Assembly (NCBI GenBank): GCA_052326605.1
Contig: JBKQMB010000095.1
Location: forward strand, 124,001-188,000
Direction of reading: 5' to 3'
Origin: Bog-756 sp052326605
GTDB lineage: Bacteria > Actinomycetota > Acidimicrobiia > Acidimicrobiales > RAAP-2
DNA: 64,000 nucleotides
Of the stretch, positions 16,534 through 25,689 are shown piece by piece. Position 1 is the first letter of the stretch. Every line of letters begins with the position of its first letter. A program made the translations under genes and the position numbers. The notes under the pieces are model-generated. The model was not told the DNA's origin, did not search any database, and saw only the letters and a program-made list of their open reading frames with translations.

Positions 16534-16716
16534 ATGACCGTCACCAGCACCCGGGCCGGCGGCGCCCCGATCGCCGTCGACCACGGCCCATCGACCCCGA
16601 CCGAAGGCCACGAGGTGTCATCCGACGGCGCGGCCACCGACGGCGCGGCGCCCCTCGTCGCAGAGGACATGCTCGTCGAGGACGTGTCCATCGACGGCAT
16701 GTGCGGCGTCTACTAG
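16534..16716 (+). CDS. mftA: Mycofactocin precursor peptide MftA
   Basis: A 60-residue peptide ending in IDGMCGVY, the invariant tail of mycofactocin precursors. The last two residues, Val59-Tyr60, are the substrate: MftC decarboxylates Tyr and cross-links it to Val, MftE then cuts the dipeptide product free, and MftF adds glucose units. The first 45 residues are a low-complexity leader rich in Gly/Ala/Thr, with LVAEDMLVEDVSIDG just before the core as the MftB-binding part. GGAGG lies just upstream. It is longer than the 30-residue mycobacterial form, mainly at the leader. Confidence 0.95.
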   Translation: MTVTSTRAGGAPIAVDHGPSTPTEGHEVSSDGAATDGAAPLVAEDMLVEDVSIDGMCGVY

Positions 16717-16754
16717 ACCCGCCGGACGCGCCACCGCCGACGGATCGAGCCCCC

Positions 16755-17060
16755 TTGCCCCCCACACCGCCCGTCGCCGGGTCGCCGGCCTTCGACGCCA
16801 CGCGGGCCTGGGCGCTGCACCCGCAGGTGTCGCTGCGGCCCGAGTCCTTCGGGGCGCTGGCCTACCACTTCGGCACCCGCCGGCTCTCCTTCCTGAAGAG
16901 CAGGACCCTGCTGGCCGTGGTCGAGTCGCTGGCGCACCAACCGTCCGGATACGAGGCATGCCGGGCCGCGGGGGTGGCGCCCACCGAGCTCGAGGCCTAC
17001 ACGCGGGCGCTGGCCGCCCTGGCCGACTCCGGGATGATCTGCGAACGGGCCGCCTCATGA
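16755..17060 (+). CDS. mftB: Mycofactocin RiPP recognition protein MftB
   Basis: A 101-residue PqqD-like chaperone. FDATRAWALHPQVSLRPESFGALAYHFGTRRLSFLKSR is the beta-rich peptide-clamp region, followed by helices (LLAVVESLAHQPS, LEAYTRALAALADSGMI) as in other MftB proteins. It holds the MftA leader and presents the core to MftC. No ATG or GTG is available before the conserved part; the TTG at 16755 is the best start, 38 bases after mftA. Its stop overlaps the mftC start (ATGA). Confidence 0.88.
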   Translation: MPPTPPVAGSPAFDATRAWALHPQVSLRPESFGALAYHFGTRRLSFLKSRTLLAVVESLAHQPSGYEACRAAGVAPTELEAYTRALAALADSGMICERAAS

Positions 17061-18427
17061 CCCTGGTGGCCGGCGGGTCCGCGGGGGCCGAGGCGACACC
17101 GCAGGCGGCCGAGGAGTCGCGGCAGCGCCGCGGTGCTCCTACCGGACGGCTGGTCGAACGGTTCGAACGGGGCCTGGAGGCACCAATCTGCCTGACCTGG
17201 GAGCTCACCTACGCGTGCAACCTGGCCTGCGTGCACTGCCTCTCGAGCTCAGGGCGGCGCGACCCGCGCGAGCTGTCGACCGACGAGTGCAGGGCGCTCA
17301 TCGACGAGTTCGAGCGGATGCAGATCTTCTACGTCAACATCGGGGGCGGCGAGCCCACCGTCCGCTCCGACTTCTGGGAGCTGGTGGAGTACGCCACCGA
17401 GCATCACGTGGGGGTGAAGTTCTCCACCAACGGCTCGCGGATCACGACCGCGGTCGCCGAACGACTGGCATCCAGCGAGTACGTCGACGTCCAGATCTCG
17501 CTCGACGGTGCCACCCCGGCGATCAACGACGCCGTGCGCGGCGAGGGCACGTTCGACACCGCAGTCACCGCCATGGGGCGCCTTGCCGATGCCGGCTTCG
17601 TCGGCTTCAAGGTGTCGGTGGTCGCCACCCGTCACAACGTCGGCCAACTCGACGGGTTCAAGGAGCTCACCGATCGCTACGGCGCCCAGCTCCGACTCAC
17701 CCGCCTCCGCCCCGCCGGGCGCGGGGCGGAGGTGTGGGACGAGCTCCACCCCACGGCCGAGCAGCAGCGGGAGCTCTACGACTGGCTGGTCGTCCACGGT
17801 GAGCAGGTCCTGACCGGCGACTCCTTCTTCCATCTGGCCGGATACGGCGAATCGCTCCCGGGGCTGAACCTGTGCGGCGCGGGCCGCGTCGTGTGCCTGG
17901 TGGACCCGGTCGGCGACGTCTACGCCTGCCCGTTCGCCATCCACGACGAGTTCCTGGCCGGCAACGTCCGCGGCGCAGGCGGGTTCACCGACGTCTGGCG
18001 CCGCTCCGACCTGTTCGACGAGCTGCGCCGTCCCCAGAGCGCCGGAGCGTGCGGCTCGTGCGGGGAGTACGACGCCTGCCGCGGCGGATGCATGGCCGCC
18101 AAGTTCTTCACCGGCCTTCCCCTCGACGGGCCGGACCCCGAGTGCGTGTTGGGCCACGGCGAGGAGGCGCTGGCACGCCGGGGCACCTCCGAGGCGCCCA
18201 GGCCTTCACTCGACCACTCCCTGCGCCCGAGGCGCCGGACCGGTGCTGCAGGTCGTCCCGGCGATCCCGGCGATTCCCGTCCCGGCGCCGCGGGCCACCT
18301 CGGTCCGGTGGCGGTGGCCCTCCTCCCGCGTCGACCCGACCGGGCCTGCGACGAAAGCCCCCTGGCCGCATCCGGCCCCGGGCCCGTCGGCCCCTCTGCC
18401 GGCACCGCCGGCCACAGGCCGCACTGA
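17057..18427 (+). CDS. mftC: Mycofactocin radical SAM maturase MftC
   Basis: A 456-residue radical SAM/SPASM enzyme that turns the C-terminal Val-Tyr of MftA into a cross-linked lactam. The SAM cluster motif is CNLACVHC (Cys54, 58, 61), with GGGEPT at about 96-101. The SPASM region in the C-terminal half has LCGAGRVVCLVDPVGDVYACPF, then CGSCGEYDACRGGCMAAKFFTG and PDPEC, which supply two further clusters. The family is normally about 390 residues; here the last 65 or so, after GHGEEALARRG, are a disordered Arg/Pro/Gly-rich tail not seen in the family as I know it. Confidence 0.95.
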   Translation: MTLVAGGSAGAEATPQAAEESRQRRGAPTGRLVERFERGLEAPICLTWELTYACNLACVHCLSSSGRRDPRELSTDECRALIDEFERMQIFYVNIGGGEPTVRSDFWELVEYATEHHVGVKFSTNGSRITTAVAERLASSEYVDVQISLDGATPAINDAVRGEGTFDTAVTAMGRLADAGFVGFKVSVVATRHNVGQLDGFKELTDRYGAQLRLTRLRPAGRGAEVWDELHPTAEQQRELYDWLVVHGEQVLTGDSFFHLAGYGESLPGLNLCGAGRVVCLVDPVGDVYACPFAIHDEFLAGNVRGAGGFTDVWRRSDLFDELRRPQSAGACGSCGEYDACRGGCMAAKFFTGLPLDGPDPECVLGHGEEALARRGTSEAPRPSLDHSLRPRRRTGAAGRPGDPGDSRPGAAGHLGPVAVALLPRRPDRACDESPLAASGPGPVGPSAGTAGHRPH

Positions 18428-18430
18428 GCC

Positions 18431-20407
18431 ATGGTCGGACTGGTCGATCCCGTGGAGCTGGCCGGTCGAACGGCGCCGTCGCGGGTGGTGTTCGGCCCCC
18501 ACGAGACGAATCTGGGTGCTGGACGCTCCCTCGGAGCGCGCCACGTCGCCTACTACGAGGCCCGGGCGGCCGGCGGTGCCGGCATCATCGTCACCGAGAC
18601 CGCCTCGGTGCACCCGTCGGACTGGCCCTACGAGCGTGCGCCACTGGCCGTCTCGTGCGGACCGGGCTGGAGGGCCGTGGCCGGTGCGTGTCAGCCGCAC
18701 GGGGCCCTGGTGCTCGCCGGGCTGGGCCACTGTGGCGGGCAAGGTTCAAGCGCCTACTCCCAATCGGTGCTGTGGGCACCGTCGCCGGTGGCGGACGTGG
18801 TCAGTCGCGAGCTGCCCATGGAGATGGAGCAGGCAGAGATCGACGCCGTGGTCGACGGGTTCGCGGAATCGGCCCGCTCGGCCGCGGCGTCGGGCCTCGA
18901 CGGCGTCGAGATCGACGCCGGCTCCCACTCGCTCCTGCGGCAGTTCCACTCCGGTGTGACCAACCAGCGCACCGATGCCTACGGCTCCGACCGGCTGCTG
19001 CTCACCAGGGAGGTCCTCGCTGCGGTTCGGGGCGTCCTCGGAAGCGATCGCATCGTCTCCCTCCGCCTGTGCTGCGACGAGCTGGCCCCGTGGGCCGGCG
19101 TGACCCCTGAGCACGCGGCCGAGCAGGTGGCGGCCCTGGCCGACCGGCTGGACCTCTTGGTGGTGGTGCGGGGCGGTCCGTTCTCGGCGTCGGCCTACCG
19201 CCCCGATTCCCACACGCCGCCCGCATTCAATGTCGACCTGTGCCGCATGATGCGCGATGCCGCTGCCGGCCGGGTGCCCGTCGCCCTGCAGGGCAGCGTG
19301 GCCGACCCGGACGTGGCCGCGGCCGCCCTCGACGAAGGGGTCTGTGATCTGGTCGAGATGACCAGGGCACAGATCGCGGAGCCCCGCCTGGTGGGGCTGG
19401 TCCGGCAGGGCGACGGCACCCGGGTACGGCCGTGCCTCCTGTGCAACCAGGCCTGCCACGTCCGCGACGACCGCAATCCCATCGTGAGCTGCGTGGGCGA
19501 GCCCCGCAGCGGCCACGAGACCCTCGAGCCGTCCACCGAGGGGGTCGACGGGCTGCCCGGCGAGGTCCTGGTCGTCGGGGCCGGAGTCGCCGGCCTCGAG
19601 TGCGCCCGGGTGCTCTCTGCCCGCGGGCACCGCGTGCGCATCGCCGAGCGGGCCGAACGGGCGGGTGGGATGGTGCGGACGGCGGCGGTCGGTCCGGGCC
19701 GCGAGCGCCTGGCCCGACTGGCCCACTGGTTGATCGCCGAGTGCCTCCTCCAGGGTGTCGCCATCGAGACCGGAACGGAGGTGACGGCGGCCGACCTCGA
19801 TGCCGCCCGGGCCGACGGAACCGATGTCGTGCTGGCCACGGGTTCCCGGGCGGCGCCCCTCGCCTTCCCGGCGGACGGCTCCTGCGCAGTGGTCGACGCC
19901 CCGGGGCTGCTGGCCGGCGGGGTCGACAGCCTTCCGCCCGGTGCGGTGGTGGTGCACGACCCGATCGGGGGCCCGATCGGCGTCGGCGTGGCCGAGTGGC
20001 TGGTCGGCACGGGACGGGACGTCTCCCTGGTCACCCAGGACCAGATCGCCGGCACCCTCCTGTCCCGGACCGGGGACCTGGCCGACGCCAACACCCGGCT
20101 GCAGCGCGCCGGGGTCCGGCGCGAGCTGCGGGCACTGGTGCGCGGCATCGAAGACGGCCGGGTCGTGCTCGAGGACGTCTGGACCGGCGAGCGGCGGCGG
20201 GTGGCGTGCGGTGTGCTCGTCGACTGCGGCCATCGGCTTCCCGAGGAGGTACTCCCGCTCCGGCGCCCCGACACGGCGCGGGCCGGCGACTGCATCGCCC
20301 CGCGCAGCATCCTCGAGGCAGTGCTCGAAGGTCGCCGTCGAGCCATGGAGATCGCCACCGGTGTCGGCGGCGGCGGGGCCCCCGTCCCGGTGGGAGTTGC
20401 GTCGTGA
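18431..20407 (+). CDS. Mycofactocin-system FadH/OYE oxidoreductase, first copy
   Basis: A 658-residue flavoenzyme with the 2,4-dienoyl-CoA reductase plan: an FMN-binding old-yellow-enzyme barrel (1-320; HVAYYEARAAGGAGIIVTET, GLDGVEIDAGSHSLLRQFHS), a 4Fe-4S site C335-x2-C338-x3-C342-x11-C354, and an FAD/NAD(P) domain starting VVGAGVAGLECARVL near 380. The barrel's usual catalytic His/Asn motif is altered (IDAGSHSLL), and the second dinucleotide fold is degenerate. Two OYE families are known to occur only with mycofactocin; this is one of them. The gap to mftC is three bases and its stop overlaps the SDR start, so it belongs to the operon. The electron acceptor may be the ETF encoded downstream. 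Confidence 0.88.
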   Translation: MVGLVDPVELAGRTAPSRVVFGPHETNLGAGRSLGARHVAYYEARAAGGAGIIVTETASVHPSDWPYERAPLAVSCGPGWRAVAGACQPHGALVLAGLGHCGGQGSSAYSQSVLWAPSPVADVVSRELPMEMEQAEIDAVVDGFAESARSAAASGLDGVEIDAGSHSLLRQFHSGVTNQRTDAYGSDRLLLTREVLAAVRGVLGSDRIVSLRLCCDELAPWAGVTPEHAAEQVAALADRLDLLVVVRGGPFSASAYRPDSHTPPAFNVDLCRMMRDAAAGRVPVALQGSVADPDVAAAALDEGVCDLVEMTRAQIAEPRLVGLVRQGDGTRVRPCLLCNQACHVRDDRNPIVSCVGEPRSGHETLEPSTEGVDGLPGEVLVVGAGVAGLECARVLSARGHRVRIAERAERAGGMVRTAAVGPGRERLARLAHWLIAECLLQGVAIETGTEVTAADLDAARADGTDVVLATGSRAAPLAFPADGSCAVVDAPGLLAGGVDSLPPGAVVVHDPIGGPIGVGVAEWLVGTGRDVSLVTQDQIAGTLLSRTGDLADANTRLQRAGVRRELRALVRGIEDGRVVLEDVWTGERRRVACGVLVDCGHRLPEEVLPLRRPDTARAGDCIAPRSILEAVLEGRRRAMEIATGVGGGGAPVPVGVAS

Positions 20408-21273
20408 CCACCGGTCCGGGTCGTCCGAACGGCGCCGCCACCGCCGACGCCGGTCGGACGACCCGGACCGGGCGTGTCGCCGGCAAGGTGGCCCTCATCA
20501 CCGGTGCTGCCCGGGGCCAGGGCCGCAGCCATGCCGTGCGGCTGGCCCGCGAAGGTGCGGACATCATCGCGGTGGACGTGTGTTCCGATGTCGCCGGCAT
20601 CGCCTACCCACTGGCCTTGCCCGACGACCTCGAGGAGACGGCCCGGCTGGCCGAGGGGGCCGGCGCCCGGGTGGTGACCGCGCAGGTCGACGTGCGTGAC
20701 AGCGACGCGCTGACCCATGCCGTCGGCAGGGGCGTGGACCGACTCGGCCGTCTCGACATAGCGGTGGCCAACGCCGGCGTGTGCACCATCCAGCGCTGGG
20801 ACGAGGTCGACCCCGCGGTCTGGGACACGGTGATCGGCATCAACCTGACCGGCGCGTGGAACACCTGCGTGGCCTCCATCCCTCACCTGCTGGCGGCCGG
20901 CAGGGGCTCGATCATCCTGATCAGCTCGGCCGCCGGCCTCAAGGGACAGCCGTTCCTCGCCCCCTATGTGGCCTCCAAGCACGGAATCGTCGGGGTGATG
21001 CGCACCCTGGCCAACGAGCTGGCGTCCCGCAGCATCCGGGTCAATTCCGTCCACCCCACCGGAGTCGACACCCCGATGCTGGTGGGGCTGGGCGGCCTCA
21101 CCGAGCGTATCGAGTCGAGCCCCGACGTCGGGCCCCTGTTCCTCAACTCGCTGCCGATCGACGTGATGGAACCCGAGGACGTCAGCGACGCTGTGCTCTA
21201 CCTGGCCTCTGACGAATCCCGCTACGTGACCGGGCTCACCATGACGGTGGACGCCGGAGCGACGGCCCGTTGA
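20404..21273 (+). CDS. Mycofactocin-coupled short-chain dehydrogenase
   Basis: A 289-residue SDR of the subfamily that holds NAD tightly and depends on mycofactocin for reoxidation. VALITGAARGQGRSHAVRLAREGADIIAVDVC near residue 28 is the subfamily signature (RGQGRSHA). Catalytic residues are Ser in LISSAAGLKG and YVASK; the long insert after strand 2 (IAYPLALPDDLEET) is the region that blocks NAD exchange in these enzymes. The alcohol or ketone substrate is unknown. The GTG overlaps the stop of the OYE gene. Confidence 0.93.
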   Translation: MTTGPGRPNGAATADAGRTTRTGRVAGKVALITGAARGQGRSHAVRLAREGADIIAVDVCSDVAGIAYPLALPDDLEETARLAEGAGARVVTAQVDVRDSDALTHAVGRGVDRLGRLDIAVANAGVCTIQRWDEVDPAVWDTVIGINLTGAWNTCVASIPHLLAAGRGSIILISSAAGLKGQPFLAPYVASKHGIVGVMRTLANELASRSIRVNSVHPTGVDTPMLVGLGGLTERIESSPDVGPLFLNSLPIDVMEPEDVSDAVLYLASDESRYVTGLTMTVDAGATAR

Positions 21274-21288
21274 TCGCCGGATGAGCCG

Positions 21289-23274
21289 ATGAGCACGGGA
21301 ACCCGCTACCGACACCTCTTCACGCCGCTCCGTCTCGGGCCGGTCACCGTGCAGAACCGGATCGTCTTCTCGGCCCACCTGACCAACTACGCCGTCGACG
21401 GCCTGCCCACCGAGCAGCACGCCGCCTACTACGCGGCCCGGGCCGCCGGCGGTGCCGGGCTGATCATCACGGAGGAGCATTCGACCCATCGGACCGACTG
21501 GCCCTACGAGAAGCTCATCCACGGCTTCAACCCTGCGGTGGTCGACGGCTACCGGCGGATCACCGACGCCGTGCACGCCCACGACGTCCCCATCCTCGCC
21601 CAGATCAACCACAACGGCGGTCAGGCCTCGGGCCTCTACTCGCGCCTGCCGGTGTGGGCACCCAGCCCCGTTCCCGATCCGCTCTTCCGTGAGGTGCCCA
21701 AGGCCGTCGAGCCCCACGAGATCAGGGAGATCATCGACGGGTACGCCCTCGTGGCCGACCACTGCATGGCCGGTGGATTCGACGGCATAGAGCTGCAGTG
21801 CTCCCACTCCTCGATCGTGCGCGGCTTCCTCTCGCCGGCCACCAACAGGAGGGACGACCACTACGGGGGCCCCCTACGCAATCGGGCCCGGCTCCTGCTG
21901 GAGATCGTGGACGCGGTGCGCGACGCAATCGGAGGCGATCGCGCCCTGGGGGTGAGGATCTGTGGCGACGAGCTGATCGAAGGCGGCACCGGCATCGAGG
22001 AGGCGGTCGAGGTGGCCCGTCTGGTCGACGCCACCGGCCAGGTCGACTACATCAACACCTCGATCGGAGTGGCCACGGCCACCCTGTACATGATCGAGGC
22101 CAGCATGCAGGTCCCTCCGGGGTATGCCCTGTTCATCCCCAGCGCCATCCGCGAGGCGGTGGGCGTCCCCGTCGTCGGCGTCGGCCGCTTCAAGGATCCC
22201 CTGCAGGCCGACAGGGCCCTGGCAGAGGGCCTGTGCGACCTGGTCGGGGTGGTGCGGGGACAGATCGCGGATCCCGATTTCGCCATCAAGGCCCGCTCGG
22301 GGCACGCCACCGACATCCGCACCTGCCTTTCGTGCAATCAGGAGTGCGTGGGCCGGATGGGGCTCAACCGCTGGCTCGGGTGCATCGAGAACCCGAGGAC
22401 CGGTCGTGAGTCGACCACGTTGCCCTTCCCCGAGAAGCGCTCGAAGGTGGTGGTGGTCGGTGGGGGCCCGGGCGGTCTCCAGGCCGCGGTGACCGCCGCA
22501 GAGCGCGGCCACCGGGTGGTCCTCTTCGAGCGCAACGACCGCCTCGGGGGGCAGGCCCTGGTGGCGGCCTCGGTCCCCAGCCGGGCGGAGTTCTTCGACA
22601 TCGCCCGCAATCTCATCGTGGCCGCCCGGCGCGAAGGCGTCGACCTCCGGACCGGGACGGAGGCCACGGCCGAAGCAGTGAGGGCGGAGCGACCCGATGC
22701 CGTCGTCGTGGCCACCGGCGCCCGGCCCGCCCGACCGTGGTGGGTCGGCGACCACCGCCGGGTTGTGGACGTGCGCGACGTCCTCGAAGGACGCGTCCAT
22801 CCATGGGGGCGGGTGGTGATCGTCGACGAGCTCGGGTTCCACCAGGCCACCTCGACCGCCGAGCTGCTGGCCGACCGCGGATGTGAGGTGGAGATCGTCA
22901 CCAACGGGATGGTGGTGGCCCAGGACCTGGGCGTCACCCTCGACCTGGAGACCTGGAACGTCAAAGCCCACGCCAAGGGCATCACCCAGAGCGTGGACCT
23001 CGTCCCGATGGGCGTGGCCGACACCGACGCCGAGCGGCAGGGGGGCGGAGGCGACGGGCCGGTCGTCCTCACGCTGCAGCACCATCCGACCGGCACCGAC
23101 CGGCACCGCGACTGCGACTGGGTGGTGTGCGCCGTGCACCAGCAGCCGGACGACGCGTTGTGGAGGGAGCTGCGGGCCGCACCGTTCCCCGTCCACCGGG
23201 TCGGGGACTGCCTGTCGCCGCGGCGGGCCCACGCCGCCATCGTCGAGGGCCATCGAGTGGCCGTGGCACTGTGA
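21289..23274 (+). CDS. Mycofactocin-system FadH/OYE oxidoreductase, second copy
   Basis: A 661-residue multi-cofactor flavoenzyme with the same layout as the gene two positions upstream: OYE barrel (RIVFSAHLTNYAVDGLPTEQHAAYYAARAAGGAGLI; ELQCSHSSIVRGFLSP), 4Fe-4S cysteines C346-x2-C349-x3-C353-x11-C365, then an FAD domain (VVVVGGGPGGLQAAVTAAERG) and an NAD-like domain. QINHNGGQASG gives the barrel's active-site region. The two copies share plan and many motifs but differ widely, so the duplication is old. One might reoxidise reduced mycofactocin and the other pass electrons to ETF; that is inference. Its stop overlaps the ETF-alpha GTG. Confidence 0.9.
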   Translation: MSTGTRYRHLFTPLRLGPVTVQNRIVFSAHLTNYAVDGLPTEQHAAYYAARAAGGAGLIITEEHSTHRTDWPYEKLIHGFNPAVVDGYRRITDAVHAHDVPILAQINHNGGQASGLYSRLPVWAPSPVPDPLFREVPKAVEPHEIREIIDGYALVADHCMAGGFDGIELQCSHSSIVRGFLSPATNRRDDHYGGPLRNRARLLLEIVDAVRDAIGGDRALGVRICGDELIEGGTGIEEAVEVARLVDATGQVDYINTSIGVATATLYMIEASMQVPPGYALFIPSAIREAVGVPVVGVGRFKDPLQADRALAEGLCDLVGVVRGQIADPDFAIKARSGHATDIRTCLSCNQECVGRMGLNRWLGCIENPRTGRESTTLPFPEKRSKVVVVGGGPGGLQAAVTAAERGHRVVLFERNDRLGGQALVAASVPSRAEFFDIARNLIVAARREGVDLRTGTEATAEAVRAERPDAVVVATGARPARPWWVGDHRRVVDVRDVLEGRVHPWGRVVIVDELGFHQATSTAELLADRGCEVEIVTNGMVVAQDLGVTLDLETWNVKAHAKGITQSVDLVPMGVADTDAERQGGGGDGPVVLTLQHHPTGTDRHRDCDWVVCAVHQQPDDALWRELRAAPFPVHRVGDCLSPRRAHAAIVEGHRVAVAL

Positions 23275-24386
23275 GCACGCCGGGCACCCTCGGCCAGGCA
23301 TCGGGTGGGGCGCCCCTGGCGGCAGTGGCGGTCGTGGTGGCGCGGGACGGGCGATTGCCGCACGGTGCCGACGAGGCGGTGGCCGAGGCAGGGGGCGAAG
23401 CCGTCGTGGTCGGCTCGGGCGCCGAGGCCGGGGCCGTCGCGCTGGCCGGGGCCCGCCACGTGCGGTGGTCCGACACCGGGGACGGGCTGAGGCCGGGCGC
23501 ACTCGCCGCCGCTCTGTCCCCCCTGCTCGACGGAGTGCCGATGGTGGTGATGCCGGCATCGCCCGACGGGCGGGACCTGGCGCCGCGCCTGGCGGCCGCC
23601 GGCGGCCGCCACCTGGTGGCCCGGGCGGTCCGGGCCGAGGTGGTCGCCGATGACCACCCGGACGGGGCGCCCACGGTGCGGGCCACGGTGTCCCGGCTCG
23701 ACGACCGGGTGGTGGTGCCGGTCGACGTCGACGGCCCGGCCGTGGTCACACTCGTCCCCTGCGGTCGCGGCGTGGCCCCGGCCACCACGGCCCCTCTCGT
23801 CGAGCACCTCCCGCTGGCCCTGCCCCCGGCCGGTCCGGCGGACAGCGGGAACCACACCGGCGGACCTCCGGGCACGATCCTCGACCCGCAGGTGGTCGCC
23901 ATCCTCGAGCCCGACCTCCACACCATGGACCTTTCCGACGCCACCCGGGTGCTGGCGGGCGGGGCCGGCCTCGTGCCGGGCGCCGACGACCGACACGCCG
24001 CTGGCGCCTTCGACCTCCTGGTCCAGGTCGCCGCGGCCCTCGGGGGGTCCGCCGGGGCCACCCGGGTTGCCACCGACGCCGGCTGGATCGGCTACGAACG
24101 ACAGATCGGCACCACCGGGGTGACCATCGACCCCGACCTCTACATCGCCTTCGGGGTGTCGGGTGCCGCCCAGCACGTGGGCGGGGTGGGAGCCCCGCGC
24201 CACATCGTCAGCGTGAACACCGACGCCTCCTCGCCGATGACCGCCATGGCCGACCTCGGACTGGTCACCGACGCCCGGGCTCTGTTGGCCGAACTGGCCC
24301 GTCGCCTCGGTGTGCCGGTGCCCGCCGCTGCCTCCGGCGGCGATCCCCCTCTTGCCGACGATCGAACCGAGGACGCCCGTGGCTGA
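23271..24386 (+). CDS. etfA: Electron transfer flavoprotein alpha subunit (FixB-like)
   Basis: A 371-residue protein whose C-terminal FAD domain is clear: ATRVLAGGAGL, GATRVATDAGWIGYERQIGTTGVTIDPDLYIAFGVSGAAQHVGG and IVSVNTDASSPMTAMADLGLVTDA, which match the ETF-alpha signature (GxSGAxQH and N-x-DxxAP). The N-terminal domain (1-190) is divergent and rich in Val/Ala/Gly. It takes electrons from a dehydrogenase and hands them to an ETF:quinone oxidoreductase. The GTG overlaps the OYE stop and its end overlaps the fixC start by eight bases. Confidence 0.9.
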   Translation: MSTPGTLGQASGGAPLAAVAVVVARDGRLPHGADEAVAEAGGEAVVVGSGAEAGAVALAGARHVRWSDTGDGLRPGALAAALSPLLDGVPMVVMPASPDGRDLAPRLAAAGGRHLVARAVRAEVVADDHPDGAPTVRATVSRLDDRVVVPVDVDGPAVVTLVPCGRGVAPATTAPLVEHLPLALPPAGPADSGNHTGGPPGTILDPQVVAILEPDLHTMDLSDATRVLAGGAGLVPGADDRHAAGAFDLLVQVAAALGGSAGATRVATDAGWIGYERQIGTTGVTIDPDLYIAFGVSGAAQHVGGVGAPRHIVSVNTDASSPMTAMADLGLVTDARALLAELARRLGVPVPAAASGGDPPLADDRTEDARG

Positions 24387-25689
24387 GTCCGCCGACTTCG
24401 ACGCCGTGGTGGTGGGGGCCGGTCCCGCCGGATCTTCGGCCGCCCTGGCCCTGGCCCGCGCCGGTCGTTCGGTGGTGATGGTGGAGCGCGGACCCTTCCC
24501 CGGCTCGAAGAACGTCTACGGAGGGGTGGTCTACGGCAGGGTGCTCGACGACATCGTCCCCACCTGGTGGAGCGAGGTCCCGGTGGAACGCTGGGTGGTG
24601 CGCCGCTCGACCATGATGATGACCGAGGACCAGTCGCTGGCCATCGACTACCGCTCCCATGCGTGGGGCGTGGCCCCCTACAACGGAATGACCACGGTGC
24701 GCTCCCACTTCGACTCGTGGCTGGCGGGCAAGGCCACCGACGCCGGGGCCAGATTGGTGACCTCCACCGTGGCCACCGGGCTTGTGCGCGACGGCGCGGG
24801 CCGAGTGCTCGGCGTCCGGACCGACCGCGACGGCGCCGAGCTGCACGCCCCGGTGGTGATCGCCTGCGACGGGGTGAACTCGCTCCTGGCCAAGGAGGCC
24901 GGGCTCCTGCCCCTGGCCGAGGCCTCGCACTACACCCTGGGGGTCAAGGAGGTGCTGGACCTCCCTGCCGAAGTGATCAACGACCGGTTCGGCGTGCGGG
25001 GCCACGAAGGGGTCGACATCGAGATCCTCGGGTGCACCCGCGGCATCCCCGGGGGTGGCTTCCTCTACACCAACGCCGAAACGGTGAGCATCGGCGTGGT
25101 GGCCTCCCTCCCCCACCTGTCCGACGCCAAGGTGCGTCCCGAGGAGTTGATCGCCGACCTGAAGGCCCACCCGTCGATCGCGCCGTTGCTGCGGGGAGCC
25201 ACTCTGCGCGAGTACGCCGCCCACCTGATCCCCGAGGGCGGATACGACACCATGCCCCCGTTGGCCACCGACGGCATGCTGGTGGCCGGGGACTCGGCCG
25301 CCATGACCCTGGCCGCCGGGCTCTGGCTCGAAGGGGTCAACTTCGCCATCGGCTCGGGATACGCCGCAGGCCGTGCCGCCGACCGGGCCGTCGCCGCGGG
25401 CGACTGCTCGGCGCGCGGCCTCGCCTCCTATCGGGCCGACCTCGAGCAGCAGTTCGTCCTGGCCGACCACAAGCGACTCCGCAAGGCCCCGGCCCTGGTG
25501 CTCTCCGAACGCATCCAGCAGCGCTACCCGGGCCTCCTGTGCGACCTGGCCGAGGGGATGTTCACCGTCACCAATCCCTCCCCCAAGGCCGGCGGTCTCC
25601 GGATCACCAGGGCGGCCGCGGCCAAGCACGGGGTGAAGCTCCGCGAACTGGCGGCCGACACGCTCCGGGGTCTGAGGATCTTCGGATGA
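24379..25689 (+). CDS. fixC: FixC-like ETF:quinone oxidoreductase flavoprotein
   Basis: A 436-residue FAD protein with FDAVVVGAGPAGSSAALALARAGRSVVMVERG at the N-terminus, GSKNVYGGVVYG, VVIACDGVNSLLAKEAGL and GLLVAGDSAA-like MLVAGDSAAMTLAAGLWLEGVNFAIGSG, all typical of FixC/ETF-QO. The KNVYGG loop and the C-terminal helices fit membrane-surface quinone reduction. With FixX it makes up a split ETF:quinone oxidoreductase. The GTG start overlaps the etfA end. Confidence 0.92.
   Translation: MAESADFDAVVVGAGPAGSSAALALARAGRSVVMVERGPFPGSKNVYGGVVYGRVLDDIVPTWWSEVPVERWVVRRSTMMMTEDQSLAIDYRSHAWGVAPYNGMTTVRSHFDSWLAGKATDAGARLVTSTVATGLVRDGAGRVLGVRTDRDGAELHAPVVIACDGVNSLLAKEAGLLPLAEASHYTLGVKEVLDLPAEVINDRFGVRGHEGVDIEILGCTRGIPGGGFLYTNAETVSIGVVASLPHLSDAKVRPEELIADLKAHPSIAPLLRGATLREYAAHLIPEGGYDTMPPLATDGMLVAGDSAAMTLAAGLWLEGVNFAIGSGYAAGRAADRAVAAGDCSARGLASYRADLEQQFVLADHKRLRKAPALVLSERIQQRYPGLLCDLAEGMFTVTNPSPKAGGLRITRAAAAKHGVKLRELAADTLRGLRIFG

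Noticed and set aside
15630..16754. Longer MftB frame running back through mftA
   Set aside because: The upstream part crosses mftA and the minus-strand mftR and has no similarity; the family begins at the TTG at 16755.
19195..21861. Long minus-strand open frame opposite the OYE and SDR genes
   Set aside because: No motifs, shadow of third-position GC in the real genes.
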